The notes under the pieces are model-generated. The model worked only from the letters and a program-made list of their open reading frames with translations, did not search any database and was not told the origin of the DNA. A DNA stretch of 64,000 nt from a virus. Position numbers and translations under genes: made by a program. The stretch lies in IMG/VR virus record IMGVR_UViG_3300025010_001427, positions 1-64,000 of that record; one strand, 5' to 3'. Positions 9,312 through 18,289 of the stretch are shown piece by piece; position 1 is the first letter of the stretch, and every line of letters begins with the position of its first letter.

Positions 9312-9902
9312 ATGGGCAAGAAAAAAAAGAAGTACAGAGACAACACCTCAAAGAAGTGCAGAGGTAACACCTCATCTATTATGAGTAAGTCGGAGTTCAT
9401 TGCCAAATACTGCCGAAAGTGTGGTATATGCACCATTGCAACAAATGCCACATTTTGCTATGACATTATGTATAAGCAATCCCCGCAAGAATTTGTGGGT
9501 TGCGCTTACAATGTTTTAAATAACACTTTGGAATGGCCCACCAGAGAAGATGCACAAGAAACATTCATAGAAGACACTTTCTGTAGATCTGGTGCCTGTG
9601 ATGTTATGGTAAATCCTTTTGATTATAGAAGTACCTGTGAGTATATAAAAGAGTGTAGGCAAGCATTTGAAGCACAGGTGGCTGATGATTATTCACAAGA
9701 TTACAACGACTTTGCAAGTAACGGTTGGGATTGTGCTCATGGGACTACCAACAAAGAAAAGAAAGCGAACAAAACAAAAGTAAAACAAGCGGCAGTAGCA
9801 GTCAATAGAACAATGCAAGCAACTTTTTTTACGAACGGCGATGACGCATGGAGAGAAAGCATGAAGCAGGCAATAATTGATGAAGATAACAATAGCAAAT
9901 AG
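9312..9902 (+). CDS. hypothetical cysteine-containing protein
   Basis: Not recognised. 196 residues, start at ATG 9312 after AGGAA; an upstream in-frame start at 9234 lies within the preceding gene. The N-terminus is a very basic KKKKKYRD stretch, followed by CRKCGIC at about 36-42 (possible metal site) and further cysteines. The C-terminus is Lys-rich, then acidic. It could bind nucleic acid through the basic N-terminus (inference). Confidence 0.55.
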   Translation: MGKKKKKYRDNTSKKCRGNTSSIMSKSEFIAKYCRKCGICTIATNATFCYDIMYKQSPQEFVGCAYNVLNNTLEWPTREDAQETFIEDTFCRSGACDVMVNPFDYRSTCEYIKECRQAFEAQVADDYSQDYNDFASNGWDCAHGTTNKEKKANKTKVKQAAVAVNRTMQATFFTNGDDAWRESMKQAIIDEDNNSK

Positions 9903-11286
9903 AATCAGGGTTAGAGACCCTGGGGTGTTGAAAGAGGTCATAATGAATGAGTTAAGGATGGAGAATCCTAAGTACGAAAGTGCCGTCAGTAATGGACGCA
10001 GTACCTTTAAAATTCCTCCAACCTTATTTAATTTTTCAATACTTCCTGATGATAGTCTGAGTGTACCAAGGGGGTACCTTAAACGATTACAGCAGCTACT
10101 TGTAGACTTTAATATAAAAGATTACACCATTGAAGATGAGCGGTTCATGGGCCCGTTTAATTTTGATATAGACTCCTCTAACATAAAGTTACGAGACTAT
10201 CAAATGAAGGCTATAACTAACTTAATTTCAAATGGCACTGAGGGGCTATTGTTAGCGCCAGCAGGTAGTGGAAAGACAGTTATGGGGGTAAGCCTGATAC
10301 CTATGTTAGGTCAGCAAATGCTGTGGCTTACCCATACAAAACCTCTAATGAACCAAGTCATTGAACGTGTCCAGAGCTTCTTACCTTGTTTAGGCAAAGA
10401 AGATATAGGTACAATAGGTAGTGGTAAATGGGATGTAGGAAAAGTATTTACTGCTGCAATGGTTCAAACATTGGTTCGTAATCCAATAGAAACGTATAAA
10501 TTAAAGAACCAATTTGGTATAGTTGTATTGGATGAATGCCACCATTTGCCTTGCACTACATTTACACAGGTGGTAGGATCTTTAAATCCATATTATTTGT
10601 ATGGTTTAACTGCTACCCATCTAAGAAGAGACGGGATGCATAAGTTGATGTTTCAAACTATGGGGCCTATTCTACACACTGTGCCATTAGCAGATGTTAA
10701 AAAGGGTGGTAATATTATAGTACCACAAATACACTGTCGTCATATAAACTGTGTAAGTATCCACGCCCCCGACTTTGGTAACATCTTAACCGAATTAGCA
10801 AATGATGAGTGTAGAAACAACCTTATTGTAAAAGATATAGTAAACGAAGCAACACAAGGAAACATCTGTGTAGTAATTACAGAACGAAGAAATCACGCGG
10901 ATATATTATTTAATAAAATTAGTAAACAATGGCCAAAAACAGGGATAGCCACAGGAAGTTACTCATCAAAAGACAACAAAACAACTTTGGAACTACTACG
11001 TGATGCTAAGATATCTGTCTTAGTAACTACTTCTGCCTTATTGGGAGAAGGTTTTGATCATGCCCCAATAAACAGGGGATTTATTTGCCTACCTTTTAGA
11101 AATATGGTTAAAACAGAACAAGTAATAGGCAGAATACAGCGTAGTGCAAAAGATAAAGATGATGCCATCATTTATGATTATATAGATAAGCATTCTTTAT
11201 TAGAGCACCAATTCAAAAATAATGGTAGTTATGGATGCAGACATAATATATACATTAAGTTGGGATGTCGCATACGAGTAGCTTGA
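9880..11286 (+). CDS. superfamily 2 DNA/RNA helicase (UvsW/SSL2-like)
   Basis: About 468 residues. RDYQMKAI precedes Walker A (APAGSGKTVMG), motif Ia follows, motif II is DECHH, motif III is GLTATHLR, and C-terminal motifs include TTSALLGEGFDHA and QVIGRIQRS (motif VI). The N-terminal ~90 residues form a separate accessory domain. Start is ATG 9880 (TTG 9877 possible), inside the previous gene. The order of motifs resembles phage UvsW-type branch-migrating helicases acting in recombination or replication restart, but specificity cannot be read from sequence. Confidence 0.88.
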   Translation: MKITIANRIRVRDPGVLKEVIMNELRMENPKYESAVSNGRSTFKIPPTLFNFSILPDDSLSVPRGYLKRLQQLLVDFNIKDYTIEDERFMGPFNFDIDSSNIKLRDYQMKAITNLISNGTEGLLLAPAGSGKTVMGVSLIPMLGQQMLWLTHTKPLMNQVIERVQSFLPCLGKEDIGTIGSGKWDVGKVFTAAMVQTLVRNPIETYKLKNQFGIVVLDECHHLPCTTFTQVVGSLNPYYLYGLTATHLRRDGMHKLMFQTMGPILHTVPLADVKKGGNIIVPQIHCRHINCVSIHAPDFGNILTELANDECRNNLIVKDIVNEATQGNICVVITERRNHADILFNKISKQWPKTGIATGSYSSKDNKTTLELLRDAKISVLVTTSALLGEGFDHAPINRGFICLPFRNMVKTEQVIGRIQRSAKDKDDAIIYDYIDKHSLLEHQFKNNGSYGCRHNIYIKLGCRIRVA

Positions 11287-11329
11287 TGGGGTAGTGAAGT
11301 AAGGTGTGTAAAATAGGTAAAGGACAAAC

Positions 11330-12484
11330 ATGAAATTAAATTTGAAATGTTCTTATGTTATGGATCTCAAAGCTACATTTCTCGAAGACCGTACCATAAG
11401 AATGCCTCAAAAGTATAGAGAACTTTTAGGCTGTGATATAGGACAATTTATTGGACTAAAAACTGTTGATAATGACATTTTAAGTCTACAAGTTATGCAG
11501 GCGTTCAAAGAGGATGTAGAACAAGATGAAAACAGCGCCTATGTAACATCAGCACTATTTAACGTTTTAAATGTTGGCAATCAACATGAATATGATTTAA
11601 AAGTTGTAGACGACATTACATTAGGCTGTGACCCAGAATTTTTTCTACTTTCAGATAAAAAAGTGGTACCAGCTAATAGATACTTCAATAAGCATAATCC
11701 TGTTGGTAGTGACGGCATGTTAGCAGAGATAAGACCTGCCCCAAGTATAGATGAACATGTGGTTGTAAACAACATAAGAAAGCAATTGATAGAAGCCAGA
11801 TCACATATAAACAAAAGAGGACATGAGCATATAAAACTATATGCAGCCTCAGGTTATGGCGGTTTAACTGCTGGGTTTCATTTACATTTTGGTTTACCAA
11901 ACAGTTTATTAGGAAATACTGATATAAAAAAACCTGTTATTGAACAAATAGTTAGGGTACTTGATTACTATGTAGGTATGCCTTGTGTTTTACAAGAAGG
12001 TATAGAAGATAGTCAAAGAAGGTGTGCCACGTTTGTGCCCTATGGTAAAGCAGGTGATTACCGTTTAGATTACAGAACTTTGGAATATAGAGTTGTTGGC
12101 GGTGCTATGTTGAAACATCCAATATTAACAACTGGTTTATTATCTTTGGGTGCCGTTGTTATAGAAGACATAGTAAGCAGAATAAAATTATGTACTGACG
12201 ATTTTGCAAACTTTTCTTTCATCAATAATGATTTAAATTTAAATAAATTATATCCAAACGTACCATCAAACCACGAGTTAATTGAGTTGGTAGGTGTTCC
12301 TGGTACAGAAGGGGTCACCAGACACATAGATAAAATAGTTACCGACGTGGGTAAGATGGTGGGTTTTCATAAAAGAAGTGCGGCAATTGAGCAATTTTTA
12401 ATAAACCTACAAAATAAGTTTAGTCACAGTATAGATGATAATTGGTTACTTAACAGTAATAAATTATACTATAATGGGCTATAA
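11330..12484 (+). CDS. phiEco32-like COOH-NH2 ligase, type 2 (amidoligase)
   Basis: 384 residues. An N-terminal ~90-residue domain (RTIRMPQKYRELLGCD) looks like a small AbrB-type barrel. It is followed by the ligase core: LGCDPEFFL (acidic metal/ATP site), GSDGMLAEIRPAP, AGFHLHFGLP and DYRTLEYRVVG, all shared with the paralogue at 18290. The family has the glutamine-synthetase-like fold and is predicted to make amide bonds between a carboxylate and an amine using ATP. It starts the amidoligase operon. Base composition is very AT-rich compared with its paralogue, so the two copies have diverged or come from different sources. Confidence 0.82.
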   Translation: MKLNLKCSYVMDLKATFLEDRTIRMPQKYRELLGCDIGQFIGLKTVDNDILSLQVMQAFKEDVEQDENSAYVTSALFNVLNVGNQHEYDLKVVDDITLGCDPEFFLLSDKKVVPANRYFNKHNPVGSDGMLAEIRPAPSIDEHVVVNNIRKQLIEARSHINKRGHEHIKLYAASGYGGLTAGFHLHFGLPNSLLGNTDIKKPVIEQIVRVLDYYVGMPCVLQEGIEDSQRRCATFVPYGKAGDYRLDYRTLEYRVVGGAMLKHPILTTGLLSLGAVVIEDIVSRIKLCTDDFANFSFINNDLNLNKLYPNVPSNHELIELVGVPGTEGVTRHIDKIVTDVGKMVGFHKRSAAIEQFLINLQNKFSHSIDDNWLLNSNKLYYNGL

Positions 12485-12520
12485 TATTTAGTTATATGAT
12501 CATGTGTTACGGAGGAATTA

Positions 12521-14197
12521 ATGAATAACAATAAGTGGCTGTTCTTTAACAATGGTAGTAAACCAGCACTGTCAGCACAAGATGTGCGGTACTGGAAATC
12601 TATGCTCGGCAAGATTATCAAAGTGGGCACGGAATTTGAGTTTAACTTACCGGAGAGTAAAGGGGACTGCCGTGGGGATAATAAGCTCTGTCCCTGCTCC
12701 AAATTACAGAACAGCACATGTTGGAACTGGTGTATGAACTACGAGAAATGTTCAGATAAACCAGATATTTCTCGTTGTGAATATAATGTTGAAGGCACGT
12801 GCGACAAAGGAATTAAGACCTGCACAAATTGTGGTGATTACAAATTCCATTGCCCAAAAGAGTTCTGTTCTGGTTTTGTAAGCGCTTGTACAAACTGCGG
12901 CGGCTTTACAAAAACATGTGGCACTTGTGAATACAAGTTCGATCCGAAACACAATCCTGATCATATAAGGTCCATCGTTGATCAGGAATTAAAACCATCA
13001 CATAGTTATGGTTCAATAAGTAAATCTGGTGTCCATAGCATAACCACTGACGGTAGTTTACTCGGTAACAAAGGCATGGAGGTAATAACAATTGGCCGGA
13101 GGGTGGATTATTTCGAGTTTTATAAAATGACCAACGATATAATAGTATCAGCAGTCAAAAAGGGCGCATATGTAAATGAAAGATGCAGTATTCATATGCA
13201 TATTCTTGCAGCATACTATGCAAACTTGGTTACTGATAAAAGCGGCTCCATGGGTATACCAAACGCAGTAAGTGAACTGGAACGACCACTTCCGCAAGTG
13301 ATACTGGCCAATTTTCATCAATTATGCAGAAGATACCAAAATGCAATTACCTGGATGACTATGGGCCTTACGGAAAAAGACAGATTAACCAGATGGGAGA
13401 AGTACAGAGTGTCTATTTTAGACATCAGTGCCGTTCCCCACAGCATGTACACTGTTCAGAGAATGGTCTCTGAAAATGCGGGTGGCAATAAGTATGGCTG
13501 GGTTAATTATAATTATACCAGGTTTAACAATTCCGGAGATGTAAGGCAATTACATCTTGAAATGCGCGTGTGTGACGGCCTATTATCACCAAGCGCTGTA
13601 TCAGCAATAGCCTGTATGTTTTACGCCTTGATGATAAAAGCGGTAGAGATCTCCAGATACGGCGTATTGGAAGTAGGCAGCGACGAGTGGTTGGTTAATG
13701 CCAACAGAATTAAAGAAACACTCTTGAATAACAAGAAAGGTTGGAAGGATGGTGACAGGTTCTGTAACACATCCAAGCTACACAAGTATTATGATGTCTT
13801 AATCAAAGAGTCGTTGGAGCTTGTACGTCAGCTTAAACATATATTGCTGGACATTGGGCCGGCATACGGTATTCTGGAGCAACTGGCAGAACGTCCAGCA
13901 GCTCTGAGACTAAGTAAAGGCGAAACATGGGAAGATATAGAACAAAGTTTGGTTGTTGCAGTACCGGATGAATCCGCCATAGAAGGGGCTCTCAGTATGT
14001 ATATTGATTTACGCCTCGTGAATGGAGCCAAAACCATAGAGGAGTGGGTTACTGAGGTGAGTAAAACACTTGGTAACGAGCCGGTGGAATTACCAGAGAA
14101 TATAACCGCCTTTATTAAAGGCTACATAGACAATAAGTTGAAGAACGGTGAAGTACTATGGTCCGATTCTTTGGGCGCTGTTGTGCGGATATCATAA
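12521..14197 (+). CDS. amidoligase-family (GCS-like) enzyme with cysteine-rich insert
   Basis: 558 residues, GGAGGAATT before the ATG. KVGTEFEFNLP (about 36-46) is the N-terminal acidic beta-strand motif of amidoligases related to glutamate-cysteine ligase. GVHSITTDGSL, MEVITIGR and CSIHMHIL supply the remaining metal/ATP-site acidic residues and histidines. Between them (residues 50-150) sits an insert with about twenty cysteines in CxxC-like pairs, presumably binding several zinc ions or Fe-S clusters, which is unusual for the family. Part of the amidoligase cluster; the substrate is unknown. Confidence 0.75.
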   Translation: MNNNKWLFFNNGSKPALSAQDVRYWKSMLGKIIKVGTEFEFNLPESKGDCRGDNKLCPCSKLQNSTCWNWCMNYEKCSDKPDISRCEYNVEGTCDKGIKTCTNCGDYKFHCPKEFCSGFVSACTNCGGFTKTCGTCEYKFDPKHNPDHIRSIVDQELKPSHSYGSISKSGVHSITTDGSLLGNKGMEVITIGRRVDYFEFYKMTNDIIVSAVKKGAYVNERCSIHMHILAAYYANLVTDKSGSMGIPNAVSELERPLPQVILANFHQLCRRYQNAITWMTMGLTEKDRLTRWEKYRVSILDISAVPHSMYTVQRMVSENAGGNKYGWVNYNYTRFNNSGDVRQLHLEMRVCDGLLSPSAVSAIACMFYALMIKAVEISRYGVLEVGSDEWLVNANRIKETLLNNKKGWKDGDRFCNTSKLHKYYDVLIKESLELVRQLKHILLDIGPAYGILEQLAERPAALRLSKGETWEDIEQSLVVAVPDESAIEGALSMYIDLRLVNGAKTIEEWVTEVSKTLGNEPVELPENITAFIKGYIDNKLKNGEVLWSDSLGAVVRIS

Positions 14198-14209
14198 AGG
14201 AGTGAGACG

Positions 14210-15001
14210 ATGGGTTCAATTTTCGGACTGGCACTAACAAAAAATAATCACGTAAGGAATAAAACACTCGTAAGAAGTATTCTTTACTCGCTAATGTTGT
14301 CAGCCAAACAGGCTAAGGCGGAATCAGTCGGTTTGGCTTTGACAACAGACACTGGTGTAACTTTGATAAGAAAAGCTTGTGACGCAAAGGCTTTTTTTGA
14401 CGATCCTTCAATTTCAAAGATTATCGATGAGTCGTTGTGTGTAGACGCTTCTTCAAAAAAATTACTTTCCGTGTTGGGGCATTGCCACACAGGTAAAGGA
14501 AATGAATCTATTGAATTGGAAGATATACATCCCGTACATCGAGATCGTGTTGTGGGAGCTTATTCCGGGTATATTTTTAATCCGGACGAAATTACACGAC
14601 CATTCAGTATAAAACGTAACGGCACGTATTCAGGTGAATTATTTTTCAGTTTAATATCCAGTTTATATAAAAAATATAAGCCCACTGTAAAATCACCATT
14701 TACCATGGCCATGGAAGAAGCAGCTGAGACAGCGGTAGGCCCCTTAGCTGCAGCCTGTATGTGTACTGACAACCCACACATGTTGTGGCTTGCAAAAACA
14801 AATTTATCCATATCGGTAAGAAATTACTATGAAACTGGTATGATATTATTTGCTGAATCAGATCTTTACTTGACCAGCGCGACTGTGGCATGGAGTTTAG
14901 GTGCCTATGAAATAATTCCTTTTGTACCTGACTCAATTTTAGGTATTGATTTGTTCTACAATGCCGTAGTTAGAAAAAAAGTGAATGCCAGAATCATCTA
15001 G
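14210..15001 (+). CDS. GATase-II-like protein lacking the catalytic cysteine
   Basis: 263 residues, AAAGGAGTGAG before the ATG. The start MGSIFGLAL resembles the MCGIFG start of Ntn-type glutamine amidotransferases. Later GHCHTGKGN...HPVHRD and VVGAYSGYIFNPDEI line up with the family's GHTRxAT..N.HP and HNGxIxN segments. The obligatory Cys2 is Gly, so glutaminase activity by the normal mechanism is not expected. It may be a structural partner or a binding subunit for the intact GATase-II at 16428. Homology is read by eye and is moderate. Confidence 0.55.
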   Translation: MGSIFGLALTKNNHVRNKTLVRSILYSLMLSAKQAKAESVGLALTTDTGVTLIRKACDAKAFFDDPSISKIIDESLCVDASSKKLLSVLGHCHTGKGNESIELEDIHPVHRDRVVGAYSGYIFNPDEITRPFSIKRNGTYSGELFFSLISSLYKKYKPTVKSPFTMAMEEAAETAVGPLAAACMCTDNPHMLWLAKTNLSISVRNYYETGMILFAESDLYLTSATVAWSLGAYEIIPFVPDSILGIDLFYNAVVRKKVNARII

Positions 15002-15015
15002 TATAAGGAGAGTCC

Positions 15016-16377
15016 ATGTTAACCACAAGACAGATATATGAATTGAATCAGCTGTCTGATCAAGAAGATTTTAGCAGAGTAATTACTAAGATTAATTGTA
15101 ACGGATTGCCTGTGGGTACGCCGTTTATAATGAGAAACTCAGATTTGGCAGTAACAACAGCAGAAAGGGATTATGGCATTATAATCATGAATCCTTGTCC
15201 AGTGGGGCAAGACTATCGATGCAATACTCTTGCAGAGGTAGCAGCAGAGGCAGTGACGGTAACCTCAGAGCCGTCTTTTCTGCATCTACACTATACAAAA
15301 GTGTCTAGCGACGCCAGTGTAACGGAGGATTTTACTGAGGCCTTTAATCACGCCTTAGCTGGAGGCGCGGCGACTGTATTTTTCAAAGATGTTCCAGCCG
15401 CTAACAAGGTTTTGTGTAATTTAATACCAGAATTCGCCGTGAAGTTTAAATATAATGGTATGCTTAGAACAAACGCTTTATCCTCTTCCGAAAAAACAGA
15501 AAAAACAGTGCTTATGGTACAGTACTTTCATCCTAAACACTGTTGTGCAATATACTACACAGATAAAGTGGATGGTGTAATAATGAGCATATCCATGATA
15601 ATGCCAGAAATATCGGCAGCAAAAAATGCAGTCATACGGCCTATGTATATGTCGTTGTTTATAAGTAATTACCTCGACAATATAGTGTCTCTTGATGGTA
15701 CAAAAATAACCTCGATCACCCCACTCATTTGCAATTATTACCATAAGTTTGTAAATGACTGTGGTTCTTCTATGGTAAGTGCGGCCAAACCAATAAAAAA
15801 GCAAACTCCAATTGCCGAAAAACGGCGAGCTATGGATGCGCTTGCTGATAGGATAGGTGTGTCAAGAACACCTAACCTAACTAAAACAGGCACAATAGAT
15901 GCCGCCGACGTGCATTCTCTAAGTGGTAAAAAGTCTGTTTTCACTGTCAGCACGTCTGGCGCCTCATTGGATACCTTGAATACTTCATTTGCCGCAGCAG
16001 GAATTGATACAAACATCAACGCTGAATCAGTGGATAATACACATAAACCAGCTTATTCGCAATTTAAAGATGAGGTAAAAGGCAGTAGAGATGCTACAGG
16101 CATTACTTACTATAAGGATGTCGTAGACGCGCCGGCACCTGAAATGGACATGGACTGGGAGTACATCAGAAAAAAAAGTACTCGTTGGGCTATGGAAGCG
16201 TTTTCTTTGCCCACCTCCAAAAGTGCCGTAGAAGAGGTGGCTAATTTTTTCGATGGTGATGATGATAGCGCCTACCCCACCAGCCCATCACTGAAAAAAC
16301 CAAAAGTAAAAGGGAAAAAAGAGACTTACACTGTGGCGGTACCACCGCCAAAGGTTGTAAATGACTTAGATATTTAA
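15016..16377 (+). CDS. hypothetical protein of the amidoligase cluster
   Basis: Not recognised. 453 residues, AAGGAG upstream. The N-terminal ~270 residues look like an alpha/beta domain; residues 270-453 are low-complexity and probably disordered, ending in a Lys/Pro-rich tail. It sits between the two GATase-II-like genes in the same operon, so it may belong to the same complex; the sequence alone gives no function. Confidence 0.55.
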   Translation: MLTTRQIYELNQLSDQEDFSRVITKINCNGLPVGTPFIMRNSDLAVTTAERDYGIIIMNPCPVGQDYRCNTLAEVAAEAVTVTSEPSFLHLHYTKVSSDASVTEDFTEAFNHALAGGAATVFFKDVPAANKVLCNLIPEFAVKFKYNGMLRTNALSSSEKTEKTVLMVQYFHPKHCCAIYYTDKVDGVIMSISMIMPEISAAKNAVIRPMYMSLFISNYLDNIVSLDGTKITSITPLICNYYHKFVNDCGSSMVSAAKPIKKQTPIAEKRRAMDALADRIGVSRTPNLTKTGTIDAADVHSLSGKKSVFTVSTSGASLDTLNTSFAAAGIDTNINAESVDNTHKPAYSQFKDEVKGSRDATGITYYKDVVDAPAPEMDMDWEYIRKKSTRWAMEAFSLPTSKSAVEEVANFFDGDDDSAYPTSPSLKKPKVKGKKETYTVAVPPPKVVNDLDI

Positions 16378-16427
16378 GAATAAAGGGTACTTCAAGATTA
16401 ACCACTAATGTGGAGGATAATATATTT

Positions 16428-18284
16428 ATGTGCGGTATTATAGGTGCGGCCATTTTCGGCCCTAAAGCAGATAAAAATGAGGAAACAGCCAGACAGAAAT
16501 CAATGATCTATCTGGTAACTCAATTGCTGCAAGAAACCAAAGTACGTGGTGAGGACGCAACTGGCATCGCCACATTATTCAGAAATGGCCTCTATACCGG
16601 CTTGAAAATGGGAGTAGATTCTGAAGTATTTACGACACGGTATGGCAACGGGGAGGAAAACTACGAAGGCTACCTTCGCAGATGGCAATTAAACGCCAAT
16701 CCAGCAGTAATGTGCCTTGGACATTGCCGTAAATCGTCCGTAGGTGGTAATTGGGATAATAAAAACAATCATCCCATACGTGTGCGAGACACAATAGGTG
16801 TGCATAATGGTACACTGAAAAACCATAATCAAATTTTTCAACAATTACAGTCTGGAAGAGACGGTACGGTGGACAGTGAAGCAATCATTCGTCTTCTTGG
16901 GCATTATTCCCAGAATGGGGCAGAGCCATTTACCACAAAAATGATTGATGAAGTAACCAGAAGACTGGATGGTACCTTTGCGGTGCTGGCATTTAACGGT
17001 AATAATCCGTTCCAATTGGTTACTTTTAGAGATGGTAGACCAATGGAGTATGCTTTAATCAAGCCATTGAATATGCTGCTGGTTGCTTCGGAGCAAAAGT
17101 TCCTCAAGAGAGTCTTGATGGAATATAATAATATGGCCCGGTTGTACTCATTCAAAGAGTTTAAACCAATAATCGCCTCTGATGTAGAATTTGAGATGTT
17201 AAGACATAATGGCCAGGCCATTTTTGATCTTACGCGGGAAGTAACAGACAAGACAAAAATCTTTGACTTATGTGAACTGGAAAATTTGCCGGTAGCAAAA
17301 ATATGGAAGGTAGGTACAAAACCGCCGGAACATAACGTAAGTAGCGGCAATTTAACGACCAAATATAACGATGCGGTTAAACAGACACATCATCACAGTG
17401 GACATACAGAACAAAAGGCAAAGCCGGCAATCAGCTTGAAGGGTAAAGCAGGCTTTATCTGGATAAAGTCTTTAAAAGAATACAGGTGCGCTACCGAATT
17501 TGGTAGCAGTGATCCGACTGTCGAAGAGGATAAAAAAACATTCGATCTGGATGTAGAGATTGAGACTTCTAAGGCTACTATTACAGTAGAGCCATCGCCA
17601 GTGCTTGGTGGAAATGTAGCGTTTACCGGCAAATTGAAGGAAACTGACAACGTGGAGAATCTGGTAAGTAATCCAGTGAAAGTACAGGATTTGTCTCCCG
17701 CAGCTGCCGGAAAAGCCGCCGATAAGGACAAAAATACCAAAACTGTTGATATGACAGTAGATCCCACGGCATTAGAAGAGGCAAACGAGGCGAGTAAAAA
17801 CCTACCAACTCTGGAAAGTGATGAGGATGTTGGCGCAGCCTTGGAAATAGCTGATTTAAGGTCTTTACAAGCCTTACCGCTTCCGGCATTATGCAACAGG
17901 GTACGAAGGAGTGCCTTTAAAAAGGGCTACTATGATGGCATGTTAAAAGCATATGAGTTGTTGGAGGTCTATACTGCACCTGTAAACCCGGTGGAAGAGC
18001 ATACTAAAGATAAAATGGAACAAAAGCTTTTAAAAGCGCAGAAGCAGATAAGACTTTTAAAAGTAGTAATCCATTTGTTTTCAAAACTGGTAGACTCTTT
18101 GAAAAAGAATACCACCGGCACTATGTTTATGCGTATGACACAAGCAACGAACAAATTAGGCCTCGTAGCAGCGAAACAAGGGCTTACTCAGGAAGGGTTT
18201 GACAAATTGTTTACGCAGGGAGATTTACGAAGCAACGATAATCTTATAGCATTGAAAAATGCCATTGGCGATGAGGAGGAGTAG
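16428..18284 (+). CDS. class-II glutamine amidotransferase with long C-terminal extension
   Basis: 618 residues. ATG 16428 places MCGIIGAAIFG at the N-terminus, so Cys2 becomes the nucleophile after Met removal. RGEDATGIA, LGHCRKSSVGG, NNHPI and GVHNGTLKNHNQIFQQL are GATase-II hallmarks, as is DGTFAV. The domain ends near residue 290; the rest is not a synthetase or isomerase domain but a low-complexity stretch and a helical, coiled-coil-like segment (about 500-600). It likely supplies ammonia from glutamine to a ligase in this cluster (inference). A GTG at 16410 would bury the cysteine and was rejected. Confidence 0.85.
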   Translation: MCGIIGAAIFGPKADKNEETARQKSMIYLVTQLLQETKVRGEDATGIATLFRNGLYTGLKMGVDSEVFTTRYGNGEENYEGYLRRWQLNANPAVMCLGHCRKSSVGGNWDNKNNHPIRVRDTIGVHNGTLKNHNQIFQQLQSGRDGTVDSEAIIRLLGHYSQNGAEPFTTKMIDEVTRRLDGTFAVLAFNGNNPFQLVTFRDGRPMEYALIKPLNMLLVASEQKFLKRVLMEYNNMARLYSFKEFKPIIASDVEFEMLRHNGQAIFDLTREVTDKTKIFDLCELENLPVAKIWKVGTKPPEHNVSSGNLTTKYNDAVKQTHHHSGHTEQKAKPAISLKGKAGFIWIKSLKEYRCATEFGSSDPTVEEDKKTFDLDVEIETSKATITVEPSPVLGGNVAFTGKLKETDNVENLVSNPVKVQDLSPAAAGKAADKDKNTKTVDMTVDPTALEEANEASKNLPTLESDEDVGAALEIADLRSLQALPLPALCNRVRRSAFKKGYYDGMLKAYELLEVYTAPVNPVEEHTKDKMEQKLLKAQKQIRLLKVVIHLFSKLVDSLKKNTTGTMFMRMTQATNKLGLVAAKQGLTQEGFDKLFTQGDLRSNDNLIALKNAIGDEEE

Positions 18285-18289
18285 GTCGA

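Noticed and set aside
17393-17896. 167-codon - strand frame inside the GATase-II gene
   Set aside because: Shadow of the real + strand gene: serine-rich, low-complexity antisense of the linker region.
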